This document shows positions 23,408 to 33,142 of a DNA stretch of 64,000 bases, piece by piece. Where the stretch lies: NCBI GenBank assembly GCA_030685235.1, contig MU839131.1, positions 1-64,000 on the forward strand, written 5' to 3'. The position numbers and the translations under genes were made by a program. Each line of letters begins with the position of its first letter. Within the stretch, counting starts at the first letter, position 1. Source of the stretch: Copromyces sp. CBS 386.78. Taxonomy: Eukaryota; Ascomycota; Sordariomycetes; Sordariales; Sordariaceae. The notes beneath the pieces were generated by a model that was not told the DNA's origin, did no database searches, and saw nothing but the letters and a program-made list of their open reading frames with translations.

Positions 23408-25237
23408 ATGGAGAAGGGAATCCCCATGTATTCCCCAGTGGCTCACTTGCCCACGCCGGCCTCGGCATCCAACACCAGGCGATCCAACCCCCTCAAAACC
23501 ATCGTCAAAGCCCTCGCCCTAGGTCTTCCTCTCTACGCCCTCTACGGCTGGCACACCAACCAAGACTTCCTCCCCTCTTCCCTCTCCCGCCGCGGCACGG
23601 ACGTCAACTACGCCTCCCAATGCGAGCAACTCTCCCCTTTGCAGCCCAGCCAAAATGACACCCTCGACAAAGCCTTCTCCTTCCTCTCCACCGAGAAGTT
23701 CCTCAACGAGTCTGTGTCCCGCCTCTCGGGCGCCGTCCGCATCAAGACCGTGTCCACCGACGATCTCGGCGCCGTCGGCGAGGACCCCCGCTGGGACGTC
23801 TTCTACGACTTCGCCTCCTACCTCGAGAAGACTTTCCCGCTCATCCACTCCAAGCTGCAACTCGACAAGGTCAACACCCACGGTCTGCTGTACACGTGGC
23901 AAGGGTCCAACAAGGATCTCCAGCCGACCCTGTTCATGGCCCATCAGGACGTCGTCCCCGTCCCGGACGACACGGTCCCCGCTTGGACGCACCCGCCTTG
24001 GGCAGGCGAGTACGACGGCAAGTACATCTGGGGCCGTGGCGCAACCGATTGCAAGAACACGTTAATTGGCTCCATGGAGGCGGTCGAGACGCTGCTCGAA
24101 AGCGGGTGGGAGCCCAAGCGCACGATTCTGCTCAGCTTCGGCTTCGACGAGGAGTCTTCGGGCCGGCAAGGCGCGGCGCACCTGTCCAAGTTCATTGAAG
24201 ACCGGTACGGCAAGGACTCGCTGGCCGTCATCATCGACGAAGGCGGCGGGTTCGAAAAGACGTGGGGCTCGCTATTTGCCAAACCCGCCGCGGCCGAGAA
24301 GGGCGCCACGAACGTGGACATCACCGTGCGCATGCGCGGCGGCCACTCGTCCATTCCCCTGGACCACACCAGCATTGGCGTCCTCAGCGAGCTGATCACC
24401 GAGATCGAAGCAACCCAGTACCGCACCTTTCTTGAGGACGAAAACCCCTACATGTCGCAGCTGCAATGCGGTGCCGCGCACTCGCCCGAGTTCCCCCCCA
24501 AGCTGAAGGAGCTTCTGGCTCGTCGCCAACAGGAACACACCAACAAGGGACAAGCCGCCGACACGTGCAAAGCGAACACGAAGCCCGATGAGCTAGCCCT
24601 CGAAGCCGCCCGCGAGGGAGGTCCCCCAACCAAATACCTCATGCAAACCTCCCAAGCAGTCGACGTGATCACAGGCGGCATAATGGCCAACGTCCTGCCC
24701 GAGCGCTCCCGCGTGACCATCAACCACCGCATCAACATTGGCGAAACCCCGCAAACGGTGCACGACCGCCTGACGAAGCTCGCCGCGCCCATCGCCGAGA
24801 AGCACAACCTGACCCTGCACGCTTTCGAAGACGACTCGTCTTCGGCAAACAAGACCGAGCCCGCCAACGCCATCATCCTCACCCAGTCCGCCCACATCAT
24901 CCCCGTCGCGCCCATCAGCCCGTCTAACCCCAAGTCCCCCTCCGGCGCCCACACCCCCTTCTCCGTCCTGGCCGGCACCACCCGCGCGCTGTACGGCGAG
25001 GAGGTGATTGTGACGCCTAGTATCATGACTGCCAACACGGATACGAAGTACTACTGGAACTTGACACGGCATATCTTCCGGTGGAACCCGGGGTACGATG
25101 ATCAGGATGGACTCGGGTTGGGAAACATTCATACTGTGAACGAGAGGGTGAGCGTCAAGAACCACGTTAATGCCGTTAGGTGGTTTTATATGTTTTTGAG
25201 GAACATGGATGAGCAAGAGGTTGAGGTGGAGGTTTAG
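23408..25237 (+). CDS. M20 metallopeptidase, carboxypeptidase S (CPS1)-like, membrane-anchored
   Basis: The start is at MEKGIPMYSP, giving 609 residues and no intron. A single membrane segment at about residues 31-48 (TIVKALALGLPLYALYGW) fits the type II anchor of yeast vacuolar carboxypeptidase S. M20 zinc-site residues are present: His179 in FMAHQDVVPV, Asp214 in GRGATDCKN, and the catalytic Glu248 with ligand Glu249 in FDEESSG. The dimerisation region with GGHSSIPLDHTSIG follows, and the late His ligand is probably in the segment before the C-terminus. The family removes C-terminal residues from short peptides, usually in the vacuole lumen. The length is close to yeast CPS1 (576). Confidence 0.9.
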   Translation: MEKGIPMYSPVAHLPTPASASNTRRSNPLKTIVKALALGLPLYALYGWHTNQDFLPSSLSRRGTDVNYASQCEQLSPLQPSQNDTLDKAFSFLSTEKFLNESVSRLSGAVRIKTVSTDDLGAVGEDPRWDVFYDFASYLEKTFPLIHSKLQLDKVNTHGLLYTWQGSNKDLQPTLFMAHQDVVPVPDDTVPAWTHPPWAGEYDGKYIWGRGATDCKNTLIGSMEAVETLLESGWEPKRTILLSFGFDEESSGRQGAAHLSKFIEDRYGKDSLAVIIDEGGGFEKTWGSLFAKPAAAEKGATNVDITVRMRGGHSSIPLDHTSIGVLSELITEIEATQYRTFLEDENPYMSQLQCGAAHSPEFPPKLKELLARRQQEHTNKGQAADTCKANTKPDELALEAAREGGPPTKYLMQTSQAVDVITGGIMANVLPERSRVTINHRINIGETPQTVHDRLTKLAAPIAEKHNLTLHAFEDDSSSANKTEPANAIILTQSAHIIPVAPISPSNPKSPSGAHTPFSVLAGTTRALYGEEVIVTPSIMTANTDTKYYWNLTRHIFRWNPGYDDQDGLGLGNIHTVNERVSVKNHVNAVRWFYMFLRNMDEQEVEVEV

Positions 25238-25291
25238 ATGGGGTGTTGTTATTGCTGTGGGAGGGGAAGAAGGGAGTGTGCACGGGAAGAG

Positions 25292-25317
25292 GAATGAATG
25301 AATGAATGAATGAATGA
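25292..25317. repeat. (GAAT)6 microsatellite in the 3' UTR
   Basis: Six perfect tandem GAAT tetranucleotides lie about 55 bases after the carboxypeptidase stop codon. Confidence 0.95.
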
Positions 25318-26183
25318 CGGGAAGAAAACTTGGGCGAGGGCGGGAAATTGGGGGGGTTGGTGATGACTACCTTGATGACAAATCAATGTGTATGTATGAG
25401 ATTGATGAGAACAGAGTACCTGTAGTCTAGGTACTTGATTCAACTTGGATAGAGCGAATGAACTCTTTTTTGTTAGTATCTCTCTCTTTCTTTTCCAGTT
25501 TCCATTCCTTGCCGCATACCCCTGAGAGCCGCCTCCATCGCCGTCCTCTAGCCAGCAATCCCGCATGGCATAAGGCGCGCTGCATCTTCGTTTCCTCGAC
25601 AACAAATGCAGAAGAATGCACGAGTTGTTGACTTCTTATCTAGCTGGTTGACTTGATACACCACCACCTCGAGTCGTGGACTTGGTACGATTCAGTTTCC
25701 AATACTGGATCACTGTCTTTTCGTCATGGGACAGGTTTGTAAACATTACCATTCTCATATTCTGTGCCTATCTACCTGTACTCCTTGTTCGCTCTTGATG
25801 TTGACCGGTAATCAGTTATCCCCAACGCCTGTGCGTGACCGAACTCCATAAATACAGCAAAGAGAACCATTGTATAGTACGGTGATTGTCCACATGGACA
25901 TGCACAAATGCGAATACATTTCCATCAGAAAACCCGACACATGAACTCCTTGACCAGATCCTGCAAGTGACAAATCGCAATCCCGGCGAAATGGTATCTT
26001 ACTCTGTGCCAATGAGCGGAACTGGGTGACACCCATCACTGACTTTCCATTCCCGGAAAGTGGTTTCAGCCGACTCAGCCGCCACAGACGCCATCCCGCT
26101 CTGAATGGTTGGCCCCAATAACGGGGAGCCTCCATGCAACATGTCTCGCTTGTTTCGCGCTTATCTTGATTCGCGCCCCTCTC
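25318..26183. other. Convergent spacer between carboxypeptidase and GT71 genes
   Basis: The spacer holds the 3' UTRs of two convergent genes. Short ORFs here have no coding character and no RNA gene was seen. A TAGGTACTTG word lies near 25428. Confidence 0.45.
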
Positions 26184-27776
26184 TCAATCATTATCCGTAT
26201 AAACCTCATCATAAATCTCCGACATTGTTCCACAAACATCATCAAACTCGTCCTCGTCCAAACGGCACCACACCTCCATGGTACTCAACCACAGAATCTT
26301 CTCCAGGTCTCTGCCCGTGGTCTCAATGATCCACTTCGGATCTCCCCACATGCGCAAAAGTTTGCCATTCTTCTCATCCTTCTCCACCAATCCGGTATTA
26401 CTCTTGACCAGGTCCGAGAAATCCGGTTTGACGCCGTTGTGGTGGAAGAACATGATTTTCTTCTGGTCGTGCTGGAGGGTGAGGTTACCGACTGTTGACA
26501 GCCATGATGAGTCGAACAGATAGGGGGAATGGGTGTTGGCGGGAGCACGGTGCTTGGCTTTCTTCGCTGCCTGCTGCAAGGCGCGCCAGTCTTCGACGGG
26601 ATCCATCTGCTTCATGAACATGCCGCGCCACTTGCCGTTGGCGCTACGACCGTGGGAGACGGGCATCTTCTTGACGTCGTAGAACCCCTTCTTCTGACCC
26701 TTCGCAGAGGGGAGCTTGGTCCATTCCATCGGCGGGAAGTAGCTACCCTTCTTGGCGAGCTCTTCGAGGACGTAGGCTGCTTGGAGGAAGGTCTCCTTGT
26801 CGCCTTCACCGGGGCCGTGCTGCGAGAGCATGGCCATGTAGTGCGAGGGGCCGTGGTAATTGTAGTAAGAAGCGAGGAGCAGAGTGTCGGCGTGCCGAGC
26901 TTTGTCGAGGACGATCATGCCGCTTTCTGAGGTGGCGCGGTCGGTGATTTGCGGGACGGGGATGCCACCGGCGACGTGGTAGAAGATCTTTGAGCCGGAG
27001 GCGGCCCAGAAGTCGGGCCAGGCAATGAAGCCAGTAGACTTGAGGGGCTCGGCGCCGGGAGCGAAGATCTTATCGGGGTTGTTCGCCATGATGATGTCGG
27101 CGTCGAGGAAGAGGATGTTCTGGAAGGTCGAGGCGACCATAGCGAGGAACTTCCACTGAAAACGGTCGAACTTGGGAGGAGCAGGGTCGAGGCGCGCCCA
27201 GATGTCCTCAACGTAGATGCAGACGGCATTGTAATGTGGGACGAGGTTGGCGCATAGGTTGTCAATCCAAACTGAGGACGAGTCGACGACAATCTGGATG
27301 GGAAGCTTGGAGCCGGATTGGCGCGTCATGACCAGAAGAGTGATGACTTGACCAAAGTTGCCCTTGCCGACCGTCGTCACGATACCGGTTGTGTCGGCAT
27401 CGTAGGGGAGGTGGCGCGCAAAGTCGGGCAGGGTCTTGATGAAAGTGGCATGCGAACTGGCTAAAGCATTGACATCTTTCTTGTCTGGCTGCCAGATCTC
27501 AGGACGGGCACGGTCGAAGTTGGGCCTCCAGTCCACGGCGTCTGCGCGTTGCTCGAAGTTGAGGGGTGGCGCATTGGGGCGGACCGCCTCGAGACGAGCA
27601 AAGAACTCGACCCAGAAGTCATTGGGCGTGTGAGGCAAAAGTCGCAGTCGGGTGGACTCATCTGCGAGAAGGGCAGGGCGGTGGTGGTAGAAGTAGATGA
27701 TGGTGAAGAGGAGAGGGAGGATTAGGGCAATGTACTTGAGGCTGCTCAAGTTGGGCGAGCTTCCGATCACCACCAT
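26184..27776 (-). CDS. GT71 alpha-mannosyltransferase (MNN1/MNT-type), Golgi
   Basis: The start is at MVVIGSSPNL (27776), preferred over an open upstream extension to 28049 because it puts the signal anchor at residues 14-30 (KYIALILPLLFTIIYFY). This gives 530 residues and no intron. The lumenal domain contains GIVTTVGKGNFG, a DxD motif in LFLDADI (Asp225/Asp227) for Mn/GDP-mannose binding, then GFIAWPDFW and SESGMIVLDK, as expected for the MNN1 family. The enzyme should add mannose to protein-linked glycans in the Golgi as a type II membrane protein. The acidic C-terminus is unremarkable. Confidence 0.88.
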   Translation of the reverse strand: MVVIGSSPNLSSLKYIALILPLLFTIIYFYHHRPALLADESTRLRLLPHTPNDFWVEFFARLEAVRPNAPPLNFEQRADAVDWRPNFDRARPEIWQPDKKDVNALASSHATFIKTLPDFARHLPYDADTTGIVTTVGKGNFGQVITLLVMTRQSGSKLPIQIVVDSSSVWIDNLCANLVPHYNAVCIYVEDIWARLDPAPPKFDRFQWKFLAMVASTFQNILFLDADIIMANNPDKIFAPGAEPLKSTGFIAWPDFWAASGSKIFYHVAGGIPVPQITDRATSESGMIVLDKARHADTLLLASYYNYHGPSHYMAMLSQHGPGEGDKETFLQAAYVLEELAKKGSYFPPMEWTKLPSAKGQKKGFYDVKKMPVSHGRSANGKWRGMFMKQMDPVEDWRALQQAAKKAKHRAPANTHSPYLFDSSWLSTVGNLTLQHDQKKIMFFHHNGVKPDFSDLVKSNTGLVEKDEKNGKLLRMWGDPKWIIETTGRDLEKILWLSTMEVWCRLDEDEFDDVCGTMSEIYDEVYTDND

Positions 27777-29328
27777 GGTGACACCCGCGGACCTCAAGCG
27801 CGAAGCTTGAGTACTGGCTCCAATATCGTGGGATCGAGAAAGAGAGAGGTACCGGCGGGGTAATCTTGGGAGGGAAGGGTGGGTCGATAATCCGTTGATT
27901 GTACTGCCAAGCAGAGAAGGGTCGAAAGATGGGGTGGATAATGAGTGTCTGGGAGAGATGGCACTGCAGTACAAGAAAGAGTGACGTCTGCCGCAGGTTG
28001 GAAAGAGGAAGTGGAGGAGATTGAAGGGAGGAAGCTGAGACCCAAACAAGAAGTTGGAGTTGGACAGAAAAGTGACTTTGAGGTGAGCGGTTGCTGCCGT
28101 GTCTCTTTCTCCCTTGGGTTGGTTCCTTCCTTCGGTCAGGTCCCCTTGTCTCGCCTTATGTGACTCGGCATGGCCCGCAACAGTTGGTGGTGGGTGTCAC
28201 AAGGCAATCACGACCTCAAGCTACAAGAAGCTGTGGAACCGTTGATGGAATGGAAAGCACATCCCGCACAGTATGTTGGTGCTGCTGTGCACCTTCCCGT
28301 TCAAACCGAGGAAGCCTCCAGTAATTCCACTCTGCCAAGTGTTTTAGCAAGCAAACAAAATCTCACGGTCTGGTTGCACGGCAGGCAGTCATCATGCGGC
28401 TCACTGCCCATTCCACAAACCCATGCTCATCTATGCTTCCTTTTTTTTTATTTTTTTTTTATTTTTTTTTTTTTTAAAAAGTCATACTTTCCTGTTGCTT
28501 TTCTCGTGCCCTCCAAAAGCCTTCCTTCTGATTACAATCTTTTTTTGTTTACATTTCTCTTGCAAAAAAGGATCCCACTCCAAGTCCCTCAAAATTCTAC
28601 GACATGCCCCAATCAAGCAGCTTATCCAGACCCCGATAAGCAACAGCGGTTGCGGATGCAAAAACTTCCTCGAACCAACACGAGATTGTTAGCATTGTGC
28701 CGAAACGACCGATTGGACCGTACAGTTTTCCAAGTCAGAATGCGGAGACCTCACGAGGCAGATAAACCCTGCAAACAAGGACCTCGGTGTCGGCGTGGTC
28801 GCGGGCCATTTGCTTCAAGGGTTAGGGTTCAGTATGGGCTTACCAGAAACGACGAAACGATTACACCCTGAGGACACTCGACGAGAACGCGACAGATATC
28901 ACAGGCACAACTCAGAGGACAAGGGGTGGCGAGATTATTGATCTTAATTTCAATGTATCATTCAGGCTGACTCCCGTCGCCATAACAGAGACTCTTTTCT
29001 GATTCCCAAATTACAGTCCCTCGGCATCATAGAAGACCAAATCCCTCGGCCATCATGTTACCCCATTTCCATGTGCGGCTCTTCCTACTCGGTTCTTATT
29101 ATTTTTCACTTGCTTCCCGTGGTACGCCCTGGCAGGATGACGCAGTCTTGGCTTCGTTAAGATGGGAGCATGCATGTGTCTAACTAGGTACTGACTTGCA
29201 TCAAAAGCACGAACAATGAATGTGTGGAAATGCAGGCAAATTGGAATCGAATCCCGAGGTTATTGAGCAACCTAATCTGAGGAACTAGACAACTTGGGAG
29301 TAGGGATGGCGTCCCCGCCGTGGACGGC
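27777..29328. other. Intergenic region with T-rich tract
   Basis: It holds the GT71 promoter and 5' leader, then about 1.2 kb without a recognisable gene. A nearly pure T tract with a few A residues lies at 28440-28477. The ORF at 28170-28871 crosses this tract as poly-Phe and is not credible. Confidence 0.5.
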
Positions 29329-30331
29329 TCAGAAGAAATCGAGTACGCCGTGGACCATTTGTTCACGAGCTTCCCGGTGACCCAGGGGATCCTTCGGCCA
29401 CTTCTCAGGCGGCGGCGCCAACGCAGCGTTCCTCTCCAAGATCCTCGCCTTCAGCCAGCTCATGTCAAGGGCTTTGAGGTCCCTCCCTTTCCGCCTCTCC
29501 TTCGGATCCATTTCCAACCTGTCCCATTCCTCGTCCGTCTTTTCCTTCTCCATCCAGCGCTCCCACTTCCATGTCTGCGTAGCCATGGATAGCACTTGGA
29601 GGAACCCCGCAACTGTCGCCCAGCAGTCATTGGTGGCATTGTGCCAGGCGAAGTACTTCTTCTCTTCATCTTGGAAGGCGGGGGAGGATGGCAGATACCC
29701 GACGCCGAGCGAGTGAAACATCTCTGCCGCCCTATTTCGCGATCTCCCAAACCGCCTCTTGAACGGATAGAGCAGCTGGAAGTCCCACTGCTCTGATATC
29801 CAGCCCGGCATCGCGGAAGACGGAGGTTTCGAGTCTCGGGTCCCAGTACAAAACGATGACTTTTCGTTTTGTACCCGCGGCTGCTTCATCCTCGGTGAGA
29901 CCCTTTTCCGAGAACCACTTCATCTTGTCCCGGATGATGTCCAGTGCCTTCTCCCGGTTACAGATGTAACTCTTTGCAAAGTAACAACTGTAAGGCATCG
30001 CCTTGTGAGGCCTCCTAAGATGCTCCTCGGCGTAGCAACTGTCCGCGCTGAAGTTTTTGTACTTGCGGATGATGCAATGTACGGAGCGGATCTTGGGGAG
30101 CGCTCGCTCAGCCGTGAAGGGGCGGGAGTGGTCGTCTCGCGGGTCGTACCAGCTCATTCCGACTTCGGAAAGGCGCTCGTAGGAGGATCCCTCGCAGTGG
30201 TCGGCACACTCGAGGTCGATTGACACGATGATTCCGTCTTTGACATTGTGGTACAGGTCTTTGAGGTCATCGTGCTCGAATACCATCTGAGGCTTGAAGA
30301 GTCGTTCGTCTGGCTGTCTTCTGGACGGCAT
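29329..30331 (-). pseudogene. DEDDh exonuclease-like family, copy A (single frameshift)
   Basis: Two overlapping frames (30331 down to about 29805, then about 29805 down to 29329) together make one protein of the local family. The first carries DxE in SIDLECADH, SEVGMSWYDPRD, the Cys/His-containing middle and VIVLYWDPRLE. The second resumes at EQWDFQLLYPFKRRF and continues through HNATND and the Trp/Glu-rich tail. The switch lies within about 29790-29825, where no intron fits, so a one-base indel is the simplest reading. Otherwise the copy is uninterrupted, so loss is recent or an assembly error is possible. Family (Gfd2/YDR514C-like, RNase H fold) is inferred from DxE plus HNAxND. All copies of the array lie on this strand. 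Confidence 0.7.
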
Positions 30332-31134
30332 TTTGAGGGATGCGGTTTAGGGCGGGAGGTTTTCGAGGTTGAAGAAGGGTTAACCGTCGAATGCGACGGT
30401 ATATGAGAAGATAAGAAGGATATATATAGCTTCAAGTGACAGAAGATCTAGAAGACGGGTTAGCAAGCCATCTTGTGGAGCATACATGGCGCAAAACACC
30501 CACGGATCTGGACTCTGGAGATGAGGCCTGTTCAACACGTCGTGTGCGACGATGTTCTTGCGGTTAACGCCAGAGAGAATGCAAACTCAGCAAGAGTGCG
30601 AGAGGTATAACGACTTGTCGATCAAATGTCGATCAAGCAGTGCTTGCAGGTCGGAAGTCGGTAGTCAGAGGACCGCGGAGTTGACTATGGGCTGGGGATT
30701 GGCGATCGGATGGGTGCTTGCTGGTTCTGTTTAGAATTGCAAGATACCTAATTGATGGTCAAGATTGGTGGTTGGGAAAGGAAAAGAAGGATTGGCTTCG
30801 ACGACCCGACGTTTTGTGGAGGTAAAAGGCTGACTTCAAGGTTCTATCGCGCACCTACCAACCTCGAAGTGGTTGATCTGAACCCCCCAACGAGTGAAGG
30901 GTTGAATACCATTCACTGTGCTTTCGAGGTGGTTTATCTGAAGCCCCCCACCAGTGAAGGGTTGCATACCATTCACTGTGCTTTACCGCTCTGCGGTGTT
31001 TACCTGGTGGAAGGTTTCCATTTCCGTCCAGGTGAAGGGGAGGAGAGCTCGTTCGAATACGAACCCCCTGGTTACGAACAGGAAAGGGTATAATCCAGTG
31101 AATGTCGTTCTCGTATACCAGTACTTCTACGACC
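30332..31134. other. Spacer between copies A and B
   Basis: It presumably includes the promoter of copy A. It contains the 60-base tandem duplication listed separately. No other gene was recognised. Confidence 0.45.
30864..30983. repeat. 60-base tandem duplication
   Basis: Two adjacent 60-base units start TCGAAGTGG and TCGAGGTGG and share GTGAAGGGTTG and TACCATTCACTGTGCTT. They differ at a handful of positions. The plus-strand frame reads similar residues in both units (VVDLNPPTSEGLNTIH versus VVYLKPPTSEGLHTIH), but no gene can be supported. Confidence 0.85.
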
Positions 31135-31797
31135 AATTACCAGTCGGTCATCCAAAGACCTCCTCCGTCTTCAATCCGCTTTAGCTGCAGGCTTCCTGTA
31201 CTTAGCTATGGTAGACGCGACCTTGCCTCGGTCGTAGTTCGCTCAAATCTACACCTGCTCGGGTTCGGTCTTGCTAGTCACAGGAGCAGCGTTGTCCTTG
31301 TCCTTGACCTGGTGTTTCTCGTGCAGGCTCCTAGGCCTCATACGGAAATTGCTGTTATAAATGGACGGATCCATCCAGCCCATCTGGATCGGAGACAGGT
31401 CGGTGTGGTTGACAAACCAGGCGTTGAACCCTGACTCTTCCATTGTAAGAACCCTCATTAGAGCAATCAACTGGGCGACACATTCGTTGGTCGCGTTGTG
31501 AAGGTTCACGCCCTTGCAGAGAGCACCGAGGGATGTAAACACCTCTTCGCCTTTCATGTTGCTCTGGTGTTTTTGAAACCGGGTCTGGAAGACCATCCAC
31601 AACTGCAGGTCACAAATGACCACATCAGAGCCAGCAGCTGCGAGATCAACACCGCCGAGATGGAATACTGTATTGCCATGCAAGGGTATAGGAGTCTCGT
31701 GCAGGCTCCTAGGCCTCATACGGAAGTTGCTGTTGTAAATGGACGGATCCATCCGGCCCATCGCGATCGGAGACATGTCGGTGTAGTCGACATATTA
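31135..31797 (-). pseudogene. DEDDh exonuclease-like family, copy B (3' fragment of a C-like copy)
   Basis: Only the 3' half survives: a WD-to-DLQLW segment, the third exonuclease motif as LHNATNE (final Asp replaced by Glu), the Trp/Phe helix, and the KHQVKDKDNAAP tail. The N-terminal DxE domain is absent and the frame is blocked upstream at about 31797. Nucleotides 31135-31330 closely match copy C at 33133-33320, but the tail is cut by TAG and TGA where copy C reads His and Trp. A 96-base piece has been duplicated inside the fragment. It is non-functional as an exonuclease. Confidence 0.75.
31317..31790. repeat. 96-base direct repeats inside copy B
   Basis: 31317-31412 and 31695-31790 are near-identical direct repeats, 378 bases apart, beginning TCTCGTGCAGGCTCCTAGG. 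Both encode MDPSIYNSNFRMRPRSLHE on the minus strand. One copy of this segment exists in copy C, so copy B gained a second by internal duplication or by fusion of two fragments. Confidence 0.85.
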
Positions 31798-32286
31798 AGG
31801 GCTTGAACAGTGAAATTATTATTATCAAGGTAAAGTTGTGTTCGGTGACCCAGTATGCCAGTAATAGTAAGGAAGTTTATATAGCAGTAGGTAAGCAACA
31901 GTATAATACCGTGATTTTTGCGTTCGGCTATTTTCTAGTAAAAATCTGCAAGTTGAGGTAGGTCGCTGCACTTCCCCCAACTCCCCCAATAGCCTACATC
32001 TAACCAATTAGAAGGCTAGAAATCGTTGGAGATCTTACTACTTTCTTCGCTTTCATACTGCGTGAAAACCCATGTTTATGCCAGTATAAGAGCACTGCCG
32101 TGAAGACTGGATTTATACTGCCCAACGAACACGAGACCGTTATGGGGAAGTTTGGGGTGCATTACTGTTGCATTACTGTACAGCGATTTCGCTGCAGGCC
32201 ATCAATAAGGTAGTATATGCAACCTCTACTATACTGGTATACTGGGCTTCCGAACATAACATACCGCAGCGGGATTATAAGGAGGG
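31798..32286. other. Moderately AT-rich spacer upstream of copy B
   Basis: Composition shifts to more TA words than the neighbouring genes, suggesting old decayed sequence, perhaps RIP-affected. No ORF or RNA gene was recognised. Confidence 0.4.
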
Positions 32287-32901
32287 TGTCTAGGCTAGAT
32301 GGGAGGTGTCTAGCCCAGACTATGATTCTAGCACAGTCTAGCTATCTAGGCTAGACTTCAAATCTAGGCTAAACGAAAAATAGAGGCCTCTAATTAGTCG
32401 GATTTGGGTACAAAATAGCAAAAGCCAAAGACCCCTATAAGAGCCTTCTAAAGGTCCTTCTAGAGGTCTTTTATAAGAGTCTTTAATTAGGGTCTTCCTA
32501 AGGTAGGTAATTGTCCATTTGGTAGCCGTTTCAGATTTTGACTTCAAAATCCGAATAAAGGTAAGGTATTTACACTTTCGCACGCGAAACTTTTCGCACA
32601 ATTGAAAAAAAGCTATCACCAATTAGAATCGAACTAGCGATCACAAAGAAAATAGCGACGACAAAAACCATTGAGCCACTAGCCCAATTAATTAAAACGG
32701 GGCTTCGTTCTTTCCTTTAATATAGGGTGGGAGGAAATGAACTTTGGGAAAGAAGGAACCATCATCTCCCCCATCACCAAAATAGATCTAACCAATCACA
32801 GGCCTCCATTGGGCGTCTAGGCTAAATTTGAAGTCTAGGCTAGACACCCAATCTCAACTGACTAAAACTCTGGCCTAGAATGGGAGCATCTAGCCTAGAT
32901 G
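32287..32901. mobile_element. Small inverted-repeat element (MITE-like) with TCTAGGCTAGA motifs
   Basis: About 615 bases are bounded by imperfect inverted repeats of about 90 bases (32287-32375 and 32811-32901). Exact shared blocks are TCTAGGCTAGATG at both outer ends and CTAGACTTCAAAT 61-62 bases further in on both sides. The near-palindrome TCTAGGCTAGA or variants occurs at 32289, 32345, 32363, 32816, 32834 and 32889. There is no transposase ORF, so the element would be non-autonomous. No target-site duplication could be seen. The core holds a tRNA-like sequence. Confidence 0.55.
32618..32685 (-). ncRNA. tRNA-like degenerate sequence with A- and B-boxes
   Basis: The minus strand contains TGGCTCAATGG, matching the pol III A-box consensus TRGYNNANNGG. 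About 40 bases later comes AGTTCGATTCT, matching the B-box except at its ends. Stem pairing is poor and no anticodon can be assigned with confidence, so this is a tRNA pseudogene or the head of a tRNA-derived SINE, not a working tRNA. It lies inside the inverted-repeat element. Confidence 0.5.
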
Positions 32902-33142
32902 ACCGCCCGATTTTTCCGCTACGGTAACCTTTCATTGATTCCATTTAGCCACTCTTTGGATGATTTGCATTGCCAATCTGATACAAAGTGCAACTCACTA
33001 CCAGATAGAGGTACATGAGTCTTTGTGCCTCGCTCGGTGCACATTCGCAACCCTTTTCTTTGTATCCTACATTGTCTTTCATCCTTTGATCCTCCACTCC
33101 CAATGTCCTAAGTACCTCTGTGACTAGGTAAATACCAGTCAG

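Noticed and set aside
28170..28871. 233-residue plus-strand ORF
   Set aside because: It is mostly translation of a T-rich tract; no domain and no coding bias.
29240..29265. GGAATCGAATCCCG, resembling a tRNA B-box on the minus strand
   Set aside because: There is no A-box at the right distance and no cloverleaf pairing.
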